Positions 23,596 to 32,010 of a DNA stretch of 64,000 nt are shown here, piece after piece (within the stretch, counting starts at the first letter, position 1; each line of letters starts with the position of its first letter). Under the pieces are notes generated by a model that made no database searches, had not been told where the DNA came from, and worked only from the letters and a program-made list of their open reading frames with translations. The position numbers and the translations under genes are program-made. Source of the DNA: an uncultured Clostridia bacterium (GTDB lineage Bacteria > Bacillota > Clostridia > UBA1381); assembly GCA_934462715.1 (NCBI GenBank), contig CAKSIJ010000004.1, forward strand, positions 1 to 64,000, in the 5' to 3' direction.

Positions 23596-24318
23596 TTATG
23601 CAGCTTTCTGAGTTATGATAAAATCCTTTTTTTCGTAATCATAGTCGGCTGATATTTTGCTTAATTTAATCATTTCCAAAAGCGCAAGAAAGGTTGCTAT
23701 CATTTCGGGCTTGGAATCGTTTTTTCTGAAAATAGATTTAAAAGGCAGCCGTTCTCTTTTTGAAAGCAGCTTGCAAACCTTTTCAACCATATCCTCAACG
23801 GATACCTTTTCTCTGCCGACAATCCCGGCAAAGGCTCTTTTTTTCGGCTTTTCCTTTCTGATTTTTCTTTGCAGAATGGAATTGAATGCGTCTATAAGCT
23901 CCTGCGTTTCGTGGTGCTTGCTGTAGGGAGGGATAGGAAAGCTGATTTTTTCCGAACCCTTAAAGAACATATACTGCGACCAAAATTCGCTTCTGCGCAG
24001 CTCCTTTGAAGCCTCTTTGTAACGCTGATACTCCAAAAGTCTTTGCGCAAGATCCTCTCTCGGATCCTCATCCTCTTCCTCCTCGTCCTTTGGCAGGAGA
24101 AGCTTGGATTTTATATACAAAAGCTGTGCCGCAAGAACCAGAAATTCGCTTGTATTGTCTAATTGAGATTCCTCGATTCCCTGTATAGCCTCCATGTACT
24201 GGTCGGTGATTTCAACAATGGGAATATCATAAATGCTCACTTTGTTTTTTGTTATAAGGTGAAGCAGAAGATCCAGAGGACCCTCAAAATTTTCCAATTT
24301 ATATAGTACCTTTTCCAT
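23596..24318 (-). CDS. scpA: Segregation and condensation protein A
   Basis: A 240-residue kleisin subunit that bridges SMC heads. The family start is intact: YKLENFEGPLDLLLHLITKNKVSIYDIPIVEITDQYM, then LDNTSEFLVLAAQLLYIKSKLLLP. The C-terminal winged helix includes VEDMVEKVCKLL and MIATFLALLEMIKLSKI. GAAAGCTCCCGT-type leader with AGCT lies between it and the M50 gene 12 bp upstream, so they are probably cotranscribed and coupled. Confidence 0.96.
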   Translation of the reverse strand: MEKVLYKLENFEGPLDLLLHLITKNKVSIYDIPIVEITDQYMEAIQGIEESQLDNTSEFLVLAAQLLYIKSKLLLPKDEEEEDEDPREDLAQRLLEYQRYKEASKELRRSEFWSQYMFFKGSEKISFPIPPYSKHHETQELIDAFNSILQRKIRKEKPKKRAFAGIVGREKVSVEDMVEKVCKLLSKRERLPFKSIFRKNDSKPEMIATFLALLEMIKLSKISADYDYEKKDFIITQKAA

Positions 24319-24330
24319 AGAAAGCTCCCG

Positions 24331-25002
24331 TCAAGGTAAAAGATTTACAAGATTTGTCAATATTTTTATTATTCCGCCGTAGAACAAATTCATTCCCGTC
24401 CCTATAACGCTGTCGAGCATACCGGTCAGAGAAAGAAACATAATGAGAAACATTGAATATCTTTCGTACTGCATCATTTTATAATAGGTACTGTCCTTTA
24501 AGAACATTCCGAGTATACGTGAGCCGTCAAGAGGAGGTATCGGTATCAGGTTAAATACGAAGAAGCATAGGTTAACCTGTGCGGAATAGCTGCAAGCCGT
24601 TCCGACTATTTGCAATAATTTTGCGGATACGCCTATTTTGGTGTAATGAATGATTACGGCAAACAGAAAATATATAAGAAGCGACACAAAAGCAAGGAGC
24701 AGATTTGAAAGAGGCCCTGCGATTGCTACGAGTGCCATGCCTTTTTTTCTGTCTTTATAGTACATCGGATTGACCTCAACGGGCTTTGCCCAGCCGAAGC
24801 CGGTCAAAATCATAAGTATTGTTCCGACAGGATCGAGATGTACAAGCGGATTTAGGGACAGTCTGCCCTGTATTCTCGGTGTGGGATCTCCGAGCTTTGT
24901 TGATACATAGCCGTGAGAACATTCGTGAATTACAAGAGCAAGTAAACGGAGCGGAATAAGGAGAAGAACCCAGAATCCGCTGCTAAACAGACTTCTCAGC
25001 AT
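24331..25002 (-). CDS. Site-2 protease family (M50) membrane metalloprotease
   Basis: A 223-residue polytopic membrane protein. The zinc motif HECSH lies in the first transmembrane segment (LRLLALVIHECSHGYVSTKLGDPTPRIQGRL). The second motif is NLIPIPPLDGSRIL near residue 150, with the Asp ligand in PPLDG. GFGWAKPVEVNP is typical of the small, PDZ-less S2P-like group found upstream of scpA in Clostridia. The substrate is unknown. AAGGAAAC precedes the ATG. Confidence 0.9.
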   Translation of the reverse strand: MLRSLFSSGFWVLLLIPLRLLALVIHECSHGYVSTKLGDPTPRIQGRLSLNPLVHLDPVGTILMILTGFGWAKPVEVNPMYYKDRKKGMALVAIAGPLSNLLLAFVSLLIYFLFAVIIHYTKIGVSAKLLQIVGTACSYSAQVNLCFFVFNLIPIPPLDGSRILGMFLKDSTYYKMMQYERYSMFLIMFLSLTGMLDSVIGTGMNLFYGGIIKILTNLVNLLP

Positions 25003-25062
25003 TTTTATTGTTTCCTTTCGTTGGTTTGTCGGGTGATTGCAAAACTGTCTGCAATACCTGAT

Positions 25063-25094
25063 TTATCCGGGACTGCATCAGCAGCCCCGGATAA
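25063..25094 (-). terminator. Hairpin after galT
   Basis: TTATCCGGG pairs with CCCGGATAA, with inner CTGC/GCAG and one mismatch; loop of 4 nt. It lies 27 bp past the galT stop. The minus-strand flank lacks a strong T run. Confidence 0.6.
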
Positions 25095-25120
25095 TGGATC
25101 AATGTTATTCGGGTTATAAA

Positions 25121-26098
25121 TTATTTATCCGATTTGCTCATGAATCTTGCATGAGCCTGTCTTAATTCCTCTGCCTTTTCTTCCGGAGCGGTCGGGTTGC
25201 AGTGCGCCCATGCTCCCGTTTCTGAGGAAGCGCAGTATTTGATCTTATCTGCCGAACGCATCGGAGGATAGAAAGCTATGTGGAAGTGATGGAAATCGGT
25301 GTTTTCACCTGTGTTGACCGGATTCTGATACATACACATCATATACGGGAATGTAAATCCGAACAGGCTGTCAAGAGTTCCTGCGGTTTCTTTAAGGATT
25401 GCCGCAAGATTGTTCTTTTCTGCGTCTGTCATTTCGTTAAGGTTCTGAATATGTCTTTTTGAAACAATGTATACACCGTAAGGATATTCGCAGAAAAACG
25501 GCAAAAATACTATAAAATCATCATTTTCGCAAATAACTCTGCTCTTTGCTTCGATTTCGTCATGCATCATGTCGCACATCAGGCAGTGGCCTGTTTTTTC
25601 TCTGTGTTCTTTGAAAGAATCTATTTCAAGCTCGATTTTCTTGGGAATTACCGAATATCCGTAAATCTGACCGTGGGGGTGTGGCATTGTAACACCTACC
25701 GCAGCGCCTCTGTTTTCAAAGATAAATACATATTTGATTTTTTCGTCCTTGCTGATTTCGTTGAAACGCTCTGTCCATAAATCAACCAGCTCTCTGATGT
25801 GAGGAACGGGAAGCTCGGGAAGCGTTACGGTATGCTCGGGCGAATAAAGAATTACTTCGCATTTTCCGTAAGCCGGCTTTGTCTTGTATATTTCGGTTTC
25901 AACGTCATCGGGAACGGGAGGATTCTGCGAAAGAGCCGGAAAATCGTTGTCATATTCATATACCGTAAACTTATCCGGAACTTTTCCCGAACCAGGACAA
26001 AACGGACACCAGTCCTTCGGCATCTGCGGTCTGTTCTGTCTGTGAGAAGCGATCATTACCCAATCCTTTATTAACGGATTCCATCTTAATTCTGCCAT
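25121..26098 (-). CDS. galT: Galactose-1-phosphate uridylyltransferase
   Basis: A 325-residue GalT of the histidine-triad-like type that swaps UMP between UDP-glucose and galactose-1-phosphate (Leloir pathway). The active site is MPHPHGQIYGY with His at residues 140 and 142. The zinc site includes CPFCPGS near residue 32 and CLMCD near 175. The N-terminal RWNPLIKDWVMIASHRQNRPQ is a family signature. GAAAGGATTG precedes the ATG. No galK or galE is in the window, and the gene seems monocistronic. Confidence 0.95.
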   Translation of the reverse strand: MAELRWNPLIKDWVMIASHRQNRPQMPKDWCPFCPGSGKVPDKFTVYEYDNDFPALSQNPPVPDDVETEIYKTKPAYGKCEVILYSPEHTVTLPELPVPHIRELVDLWTERFNEISKDEKIKYVFIFENRGAAVGVTMPHPHGQIYGYSVIPKKIELEIDSFKEHREKTGHCLMCDMMHDEIEAKSRVICENDDFIVFLPFFCEYPYGVYIVSKRHIQNLNEMTDAEKNNLAAILKETAGTLDSLFGFTFPYMMCMYQNPVNTGENTDFHHFHIAFYPPMRSADKIKYCASSETGAWAHCNPTAPEEKAEELRQAHARFMSKSDK

Positions 26099-26271
26099 TT
26101 TAAATCAATCCTTTCAAATTTGTGCCTTTCGGATATGCCGGTGTTTGTGCATATCCTTTATTTTTCATCCTCGGATGAGGAATTTTGCAATAACTATTAT
26201 ATTGTACACCAAATTATCATGATATGCAATACCTTTTTTGCAATATGCGGACAATTACAAAATTTGCTTGT

Positions 26272-27687
26272 TTACGATAATGCCAGCGTAAATGTAAATT
26301 TGGTGAATTTGACATTGCTGCCCTCTTTTGCGTCGATGCACTCTACCCATATTTTCTGCTTGTGCAGATTCATGATGTTTTTTGCAAGGGAAAGCCCGAG
26401 TCCGGCTCCTTTTTTATCCTCGCTGCGTGATTTGTCGGTTTTATAGAAACGGTCGAAAACATTTTTCATTTCCTCGTTGCTTATGCCCGAACCGAAGTTG
26501 CCTATGCTGACATTTGCTTTTTTGTCGGCTATCATGGTTTTGATTATGATTTTAGTGTTTTCGTAGCTGAATTTAACTGCGTTGTCCAGCATGTTTATAA
26601 TAACACGCTTAATGGCGTCCTTGTCCGCAAGAACGTTTATTTTATCCGGTTCAAAATCAACCTCTAACTCAATGTTTTTGGAGTCGATTTTCTGACCGAG
26701 CTGTATTATGCATATTCTTATAAGCTCGTTGATATCAAATTCGGAAATATCAAGCTTGTATTCCGAGGACTGCATTTTTGTCATTTCGAGCATATCGTTT
26801 GTCAGCTTTGTAAGACGTACCGATTCATCATATACAATTTGCAGATATTCTCTTTCTTTGTCAGGGGGAACCGTTCCGTCAAGTATTCCGGCGATAAAAC
26901 CGGAAATTGAGGTCATGGGAGTTCTCAGCTCGTGAGAAACGTCAGAAACGAAACTTGCCCTCGAGCCCTCAAGACGCTCCAAAGAATCCGCCATATAGTT
27001 AAAGCTTGACGCAAGCTGACCGATTTCGTCCTGTGTTACGGGTATTCTTTTTGAAAAATTACCCGAAGCAATTTCAAGTACCGCCTTGTTCATTTCCTTG
27101 ATAGGATTCGTTATGCGGCGGCTCTGGAAATATGACATTCCGCAGGCTATGAAAATAGACAGGCACGAAGCCATGAGAAGCATGATAACATATTCCTTCA
27201 TCTGATCTCTGAGGTCGGGAATCTGCGTGTTGAAGTATATGCCGCCCACGATTCTGCCATTATATTTAATCGGGATTCCGACAACAAGGACGGTTTTCGA
27301 GTACAGTCCGCCGAAGTCGGAACGAAGCTTTATCGTTTCTCCCGAAAGAATCTTATCGTTATATTCGTGCGGAACACGGTTAAAATCAGCGGTTGAAGCA
27401 TAAACCGCTCCGTTGCCGTTCACAACCGTTATATCCGATTCTATGAACTGCGAATACTGCTTCAGCATATTGTCATAGAGTATATAATTGCGGTAGTCCG
27501 GATTTTCTATTTGCAGATATATCGTCATGTATTGAATGTTTTCCGCCGCCTTGCGGTCGGTATCGTACTGCCTGTTGTTTATATAATCGTTTATAAAGAA
27601 CAGAAGCACAAAAATCAACGTTGCAAGCGCAGTGAAAACTATAATCAGATTATTCCAAAAGAGTCTGGACAAAACCGATTTGTTCAA
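26272..27687 (-). CDS. HAMP-domain sensor histidine kinase
   Basis: A 471-residue two-component sensor. Transmembrane segments are at about 10-30 (LIIVFTALATLIFVLLFFI) and 165-185 (VIMLLMASCLSIFIAC), with a 130-residue extracytoplasmic sensor between. HAMP follows (RRITNPIKEMNKAVLEIASGNFSKRIP), then the phospho-acceptor SHELRTPMTSISGFI and ATPase boxes INMLDNAVKFS (N), SIGNFGSGIS (G1) and KKGAGLGLSLAKNIM (G2). It starts with TTG immediately after the regulator stop (TAATTG), with GAGGTGA in the last regulator codons as ribosome binding site, so the two are translationally coupled. The signal is unknown. Confidence 0.93.
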   Translation of the reverse strand: MNKSVLSRLFWNNLIIVFTALATLIFVLLFFINDYINNRQYDTDRKAAENIQYMTIYLQIENPDYRNYILYDNMLKQYSQFIESDITVVNGNGAVYASTADFNRVPHEYNDKILSGETIKLRSDFGGLYSKTVLVVGIPIKYNGRIVGGIYFNTQIPDLRDQMKEYVIMLLMASCLSIFIACGMSYFQSRRITNPIKEMNKAVLEIASGNFSKRIPVTQDEIGQLASSFNYMADSLERLEGSRASFVSDVSHELRTPMTSISGFIAGILDGTVPPDKEREYLQIVYDESVRLTKLTNDMLEMTKMQSSEYKLDISEFDINELIRICIIQLGQKIDSKNIELEVDFEPDKINVLADKDAIKRVIINMLDNAVKFSYENTKIIIKTMIADKKANVSIGNFGSGISNEEMKNVFDRFYKTDKSRSEDKKGAGLGLSLAKNIMNLHKQKIWVECIDAKEGSNVKFTKFTFTLALS

Positions 27688-28374
27688 TTATCTCACCTCA
27701 AATTTATATCCGACGCCCCAAACGGTTTTGAGAGTCCAGTTGCCCTTGACGTTTTCAAGCTTTTCTCTAAGACGCTTGATGTGAACGTCAACCGTTCTCG
27801 AATCGCCGAAGTAATCAAAGCCCCACACCTCTTCGAGAAGCTGTTCTCTTGTGAAAACTCTGTTCGGGTTTGAAGCGAGGAAGTGCAAAAGCTCCAGCTC
27901 TTTCGGAGGAATTTCTATTATTTTTCCGTTCAGCTTCAGCTCATAGTTTGCAAGATTAACGCTGAGATTTTCGTAAGCTACCTCCTCCGATGAGGTTTTG
28001 TCCTTTGATTCATATCTTCTCAATACCGCTTTGATTCTTGCTATAAGCTCCTTTGTTTCAAATGGTTTTACCATGTAATCGTCTGCGCCCAGCTCAAGAC
28101 CGAGAACCTTGTCAAAGGTTTCGCCCTTTGCGGTGAGCATGATTATCGGAGTGTCGCTTGATTTTCTTATTTCCTTGCATACCTGCCAGCCGTCCGCCTC
28201 GGGCATCATTACGTCAAGAACAACCAGATCGGGTTTTTCCTTGTTAAATGCGCTGATAGCTTCCTTTCCGTTGGAGGCTGTGACGGTTGAGTATCCTTCT
28301 TTTTCAATGTAAAGCCTTAAAAGCTCCACAATATTGCGGTCGTCATCTGCTATAAGTATTTTTGCAGGAGTCAT
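27688..28374 (-). CDS. OmpR/PhoB-family response regulator
   Basis: A 228-residue regulator. The receiver has ILIADDDRNIVELLRLY (acidic pocket), the phospho-acceptor DLVVLDVMMPEADGW, TAKGETFDK and MVKPFETKEL. The C-terminal winged helix is PPKELELLHFLASNPNRVFTREQLLEEVWGFDYFGDSRTVDVHIKRLREKL. The start at 28374 gives MTPAKILIADDD with AAAGGGTGG before it; the ORF extends 56 codons upstream into the AT-rich leader without a ribosome binding site. Similar in layout to PhoB/YycF-type regulators; targets are unknown. Confidence 0.95.
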   Translation of the reverse strand: MTPAKILIADDDRNIVELLRLYIEKEGYSTVTASNGKEAISAFNKEKPDLVVLDVMMPEADGWQVCKEIRKSSDTPIIMLTAKGETFDKVLGLELGADDYMVKPFETKELIARIKAVLRRYESKDKTSSEEVAYENLSVNLANYELKLNGKIIEIPPKELELLHFLASNPNRVFTREQLLEEVWGFDYFGDSRTVDVHIKRLREKLENVKGNWTLKTVWGVGYKFEVR

Positions 28375-28491
28375 TTGTACCACCCTTTCAGAACGGCAGA
28401 GCCAATTTTTTATAAATAAAATATTGACACATCCGTTAAATTTTTTAACATTGATTATTAAAATTAAATTATATTTGTTTAATTTCCTTAT

Positions 28492-28520
28492 ATTATATAA
28501 TATTTTTTCAATTAAGTCAA
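28492..28520 (-). promoter_or_regulatory. Promoter of the two-component operon
   Basis: On the minus strand, TTGACT (28515-28520), a 17-bp spacer and TATAAT (28492-28497). A leader of about 110 nt follows, AT-rich and without clear structure. Confidence 0.65.
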
Positions 28521-28640
28521 TAATCAAAGTAAAATATGGCAAAATTTCTTTTTAGTAAGAAATTTTGGACGCAAATTTGACCGAAAATCACAAAAATATT
28601 GCGGCATTATTTAAAATTTGATGAACGTACCGAAACATAA

Positions 28641-28892
28641 TTATGAACGGTTGTTTTCAACGAACCATTGCGGATCCTCAAAATACAGATATCGGCTTGT
28701 GCCGCAGATTGTGCAGGTGTAACGTGTGCCGATTCCGCCCGCTTTTCTCGAAGCGGCATAGCGAATGTCCGAAACCCGGTCTATTTCAAAACGTCTGCCG
28801 TCCTCCCATATGATTGCGAGCGGCGTTATTTTCCCGTCCGTATCGACGTGAACGTCTACCGATACATATGTTTTGTAATTTGTACTTTCCAT
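28641..28892 (-). CDS. Small conserved-looking protein next to dinB, function unknown
   Basis: An 83-residue protein: YKTYVSVDVHVDTDGKITPL, IIWEDGRRFEIDRVSDIRYA, then GGIGTRYTCTICGTSRYLYF and EDPQWFVE. It reads as a small beta-barrel-like fold with a CTICG pair that could bind a metal. It follows dinB by 15 bp on the same strand, and so shares the LexA-controlled promoter. I recall similar short proteins beside DNA polymerase IV genes in Clostridia, which would point to an accessory role in lesion bypass, but that is inference. Confidence 0.65.
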   Translation of the reverse strand: MESTNYKTYVSVDVHVDTDGKITPLAIIWEDGRRFEIDRVSDIRYAASRKAGGIGTRYTCTICGTSRYLYFEDPQWFVENNRS

Positions 28893-28907
28893 TTGATCTC
28901 ACCGCTT

Positions 28908-30152
28908 TTAATAATATCCGACAGGGTGTACGGTATGCGTGATTTTCGGGTCGAAGCCGGTAAGCTTTGAATCCTTTATCAGCAGACCTCTTTTTATGCA
29001 GTTGCTGCCGAATCTGTTTTTTAATTCGTCCTCCGCTCTTTCAAGTCTTTCGGTTTTTTCGGCTTTTTGAGCGTTTCCGTATATGTCAAGCTGAATAAAC
29101 CCTTTTTTGTCGGTAAGGTCGCCGACTGTGATTCCTATCGCTCTTATCGGAACGGAAAGGCTGCACGACGCGAAAAAAAGAGAAACCGCCGTACCGGAAA
29201 TGATTTTTTCAAGATTGGTATGCTCCGAAAGGGTACACTGCCTTGAAAATCCCGTCAGCCTGTTGGTTTTGATATATACGCTGACTGTTTTGCAGAAAAG
29301 ATTTTGCTCCCTCAGACGTCTTGCAATGCTGTCCGAAAGAACATATATAATCATTTTTACGTCGTCGGCGGTGGTTAAATCGCGTGACGCCGTAACGCTG
29401 TTGCTTATGGACTTAACCCGTGAATCGTCATTGTATGCTTTTACCGGAGAGTTTTCATATCCGTTTGCGAAATCGTAGAGCATAAGACCGTTTTTGCCAA
29501 GCCATGATTTTAATTCGGAGGGGGACGTGTTCGCCAGTTCTCCTATTGTGTTAATGTTTTTTGAAATAAGCTTTGCGGCGGTGCGTCTGCCTACGTTGAG
29601 CAGGTCGGAAACAGGAAGCTCCCAGACCTTTCGGCGGAAATTTTCCTTTGTTATAACGGTTATGCCGTCCGGCTTTTTAAAATCCGAGCCGAGCTTTGCA
29701 AAAGCCTTGTTAAAGCTTACGCCGATCGATACGGTTATTCCAAGCTCCTCTTTGACGGTGCGGTTTATCTGCTCGGCGATTTCCTCTCCGCTGCCGAAAA
29801 GCTTCCGGCTGTCGGTTACGTCAACCCATGCCTCGTCTATTCCGAAGCTCTCAACCAAATCGCTGTATCTGAAAAGGATTTCCTTTAATCTTTTTGAAAA
29901 TTTTATATAAAGCGGCATATTGGATTTTACCGCCGCAAGCTGAGGACATTTTAATTTTGCCTGAAAAAGCGGTTCGCCCGTTTTGATTCCGTAGTTCCTT
30001 TTTGCAATGTAGTTTGCGGTAAGGATAATTCCGTGACGTTTTTCAACGTCGCCGACAACAGCCATCGGCTTATCCCGAAGCTCCGGGCGGTAAAGACATT
30101 CCACCGAAGCGTAAAAGCAATTTGCGTCCACATGAAGTATGGTTCTGTCCAT
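28908..30152 (-). CDS. dinB: DNA polymerase IV (Y family)
   Basis: A 414-residue translesion polymerase. Catalytic motifs: ILHVDANCFYASVE at the N-terminus (first Asp), then the YSDLVESFGIDEAWVDVTDS block carrying the second and third acidic residues near 105. Helix-hairpin-helix KAFAKLGSDFKKPDG and VSDLLNVGRRTAAKL, and a little-finger domain follow. Start chosen at 30152 (MDRTILHVD) with AGAGGTG before it; the upstream GTG in frame is part of the ribosome binding site. A LexA box spans its promoter, so it is part of the SOS regulon. Confidence 0.95.
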   Translation of the reverse strand: MDRTILHVDANCFYASVECLYRPELRDKPMAVVGDVEKRHGIILTANYIAKRNYGIKTGEPLFQAKLKCPQLAAVKSNMPLYIKFSKRLKEILFRYSDLVESFGIDEAWVDVTDSRKLFGSGEEIAEQINRTVKEELGITVSIGVSFNKAFAKLGSDFKKPDGITVITKENFRRKVWELPVSDLLNVGRRTAAKLISKNINTIGELANTSPSELKSWLGKNGLMLYDFANGYENSPVKAYNDDSRVKSISNSVTASRDLTTADDVKMIIYVLSDSIARRLREQNLFCKTVSVYIKTNRLTGFSRQCTLSEHTNLEKIISGTAVSLFFASCSLSVPIRAIGITVGDLTDKKGFIQLDIYGNAQKAEKTERLERAEDELKNRFGSNCIKRGLLIKDSKLTGFDPKITHTVHPVGYY

Positions 30153-30170
30153 TCTGTTCACCTCTTAATA

Positions 30171-30219
30171 CAAACGTTTGTTCGTATTGGATTATAGCAT
30201 AACGCTTCTCGTTTGTCAA
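30171..30219 (-). promoter_or_regulatory. dinB promoter with LexA (SOS) box
   Basis: On the minus strand, perfect TTGACA (30214-30219), a 17-bp spacer and perfect TATAAT (30191-30196), then CGAACAAACGTTTG (30171-30184). This fits the Gram-positive LexA consensus CGAACRNRYGTTYC at all but the last base and sits in a longer near-palindrome AATACGAACAAACGTTTGTATT, split here at the expected start site. lexA and recA are not in the window. Confidence 0.9.
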
Positions 30220-30419
30220 CAGGAAAATATATACAAATTTGAAATAAATCAAACAATCCGATTCAAAAACGGAATTACAGGGAAATATAATGCTGTGTAA
30301 AAACTTGTGTAATAACGAAAAAACAATACAAATTTGTAGCATAAATATAAAATTGTTATCGGTAGTTACATGAATTTAACAAAATATATATAAATAATAA
30401 ACAAATTATCTAAAAGTTA
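30220..30419. other. AT-rich divergent intergenic region
   Basis: About 200 bases between the dinB and livK promoters. It is very AT-rich and holds no gene, repeat or hairpin that I can support. Confidence 0.6.
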
Positions 30420-30448
30420 TTGACTTTTTTTGAATTTTTTGGTAGAAT
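30420..30448 (+). promoter_or_regulatory. Sigma-A promoter of the liv operon
   Basis: TTGACT (30420-30425), a 17-bp spacer and TAGAAT (30443-30448), about 65 bp before the livK start. Confidence 0.7.
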
Positions 30449-30513
30449 GTTATCATGTTAATTAAAAAAGGTATTATCAGTACCTTAACAAAACAAATTT
30501 GGAGGGAATTAGT

Positions 30514-31704
30514 ATGAAAAAATTCATTTCATTGCTGTTGGCGGCAGGCTGTATGTTAAGTATGGCTTCATGCGGAGGAAACACAACCACACAACAGGCT
30601 CAAAGCGGAGATGACAAAACAATTTATATCGGAGTTTACGAGCCGGCATCGGGAGATAACGGCGCAGGCGGAAAGCAGGAAACCTTGGGTATCCAGTATG
30701 CTAACAGCCAGGTAAACACAGTGGAATTGAACGGCGAAACCTACAAGGTTGAGCTTGCAACCGTTGATAACGAATCGTCAAACGATAAGGCTCCGTCGGC
30801 TGCACAGGATCTTATCAGCAAGGGCGTATCGGTGGTTCTCGGCTCTTACGGCTCCGGCGTTTCAATTGCCGCTTCCGATATTTTCAAAAAGGGCGGAGTT
30901 CCGGCAATCGGTATTACCTGTACAAATCCGCAGGTAACAGAGGGTAACAAGCACTATTTCAGAATCTGCTTCCTCGATCCGTTCCAGGGTACGGTTCTTG
31001 CAAACTATGCGAAGGCTCAGGGAGCAACAAAGGCATATTGTCTTTCAAAGCTCGGCGACGATTACTCGGGCGGTCTTGTAAACTACTTCAAGAAAGCTTT
31101 CATTAACCTCGGCGGAGAAGTTATCGACGAAACCTTCCAGGAGGGTAACTCGGACTTCACATCATATATTGCAAATGCAAAGAACGCAGGCGCACAGGTA
31201 TTCTTCTCACCGGTATCGACAGAAGCTGCCGCTCTGATTGTTGAACAGGCTTCTTCACAGGGACTCGGAATGCCTATCATGGCAGGCGACACATGGGATT
31301 CAAACGTTATCCTCAATGCCGCAAAGGGCAAGGACGTTGAAATAATCGTAACAACCTTCTATCAGGAGGGCGGAAACCCCGAATTCGATAACGGTATCAA
31401 GGAATGGGTTAATGCAGATTCAACACGTCTTGCAAACAACGGTGGAGATGACAAAATCGCAGCTGTTACTGCAATGGGTTACGACGCATACTTTGTAGCT
31501 CTTGAAGCTATCAAAGCAGCAGGCTCAAAGGAACCGGCTAAGATTAATGACGCTCTTTGGAATGTAAACTATGACGGTGTATGCGGAAACGTTACATTCG
31601 AGCCGGAAAACGGTGACGCTAACAGAGATAAGGCTTATGTTAAAAAGGCTAACACAGAAACAGGCGACTGGGACTTTGTTGCTGAACAGGGCGTAGAGAA
31701 ATAA
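30514..31704 (+). CDS. livK: Branched-chain amino acid ABC transporter, substrate-binding lipoprotein
   Basis: A 396-residue periplasmic-binding-protein type I lipoprotein. The signal ends in a lipobox (LSMASCGG), so the mature protein is anchored by Cys 21. The ligand-binding core shows IYIGVYEPASGDNGAGGKQE, SKGVSVVLGSYGSGVSIAASDIFKKGGVPAIG and YAKAQGATKAYCLSKLGDDYSGGLVNYF. Start at 30514 with TGGAGGGAATT before it. It is first of five liv genes and is separated from livH by a strong hairpin and a structured element, which may allow higher expression of the binding protein. Ligand specificity (Leu/Ile/Val or other) is inferred from context. Confidence 0.92.
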   Translation: MKKFISLLLAAGCMLSMASCGGNTTTQQAQSGDDKTIYIGVYEPASGDNGAGGKQETLGIQYANSQVNTVELNGETYKVELATVDNESSNDKAPSAAQDLISKGVSVVLGSYGSGVSIAASDIFKKGGVPAIGITCTNPQVTEGNKHYFRICFLDPFQGTVLANYAKAQGATKAYCLSKLGDDYSGGLVNYFKKAFINLGGEVIDETFQEGNSDFTSYIANAKNAGAQVFFSPVSTEAAALIVEQASSQGLGMPIMAGDTWDSNVILNAAKGKDVEIIVTTFYQEGGNPEFDNGIKEWVNADSTRLANNGGDDKIAAVTAMGYDAYFVALEAIKAAGSKEPAKINDALWNVNYDGVCGNVTFEPENGDANRDKAYVKKANTETGDWDFVAEQGVEK

Positions 31705-31731
31705 TTTAAATTAAAAGAATATTTTTACCGA

Positions 31732-31766
31732 TTTAGCGGGATGACAAGGCTTGTCCTCCCGCTAAA
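31732..31766 (+). terminator. Strong hairpin after livK
   Basis: TTTAGCGGGA pairs with TCCCGCTAAA (10 bp), topped by GACAA/TTGTC. No T run follows, so it may protect or attenuate the livK message rather than end it. Confidence 0.7.
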
Positions 31767-31795
31767 ATCAATTTGCGGAGGTCATAAGTCTGAAT

Positions 31796-31958
31796 AAAAT
31801 CGCCCATAGCACAGCTTTTTGCCTGAGGCAGCGCAGCGGCTGAATGGTAGTGAATGACAATTCAGTGAATTGTCAGAGCCGTTCAGCAACCGAACCGCAG
31901 TGAGAAGTACAATCGTACAGCACCACTCGCTGCAAAGCAGCTACTTGTGAGCGATTTT
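31796..31958 (+). ncRNA. Candidate structured RNA or palindromic repeat between livK and livH
   Basis: A 163-nt segment closed by AAAATCGC/GCGATTTT (31796-31803, 31951-31958). Inside are four or five clear hairpins: TGCCTGAGGCA (31820-31830), GACAATTCAGTGAATTGTC (31856-31874), which sits within a longer arm GCTGAATGG/CCGTTCAGC, GTACAATCGTAC (31907-31918) and GCTGCAAAGCAGC (31929-31941). No ORF with a ribosome binding site crosses it. It ends 52 bp before livH. It does not match any riboswitch I recognise. CCGAACCGCAGTG also occurs near 10555-10567. Confidence 0.55.
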
Positions 31959-32010
31959 CTTTCAGATTTAACTTTTGTGCCTTACGGCACGGAAAGGAAC
32001 GGTTATAGGA

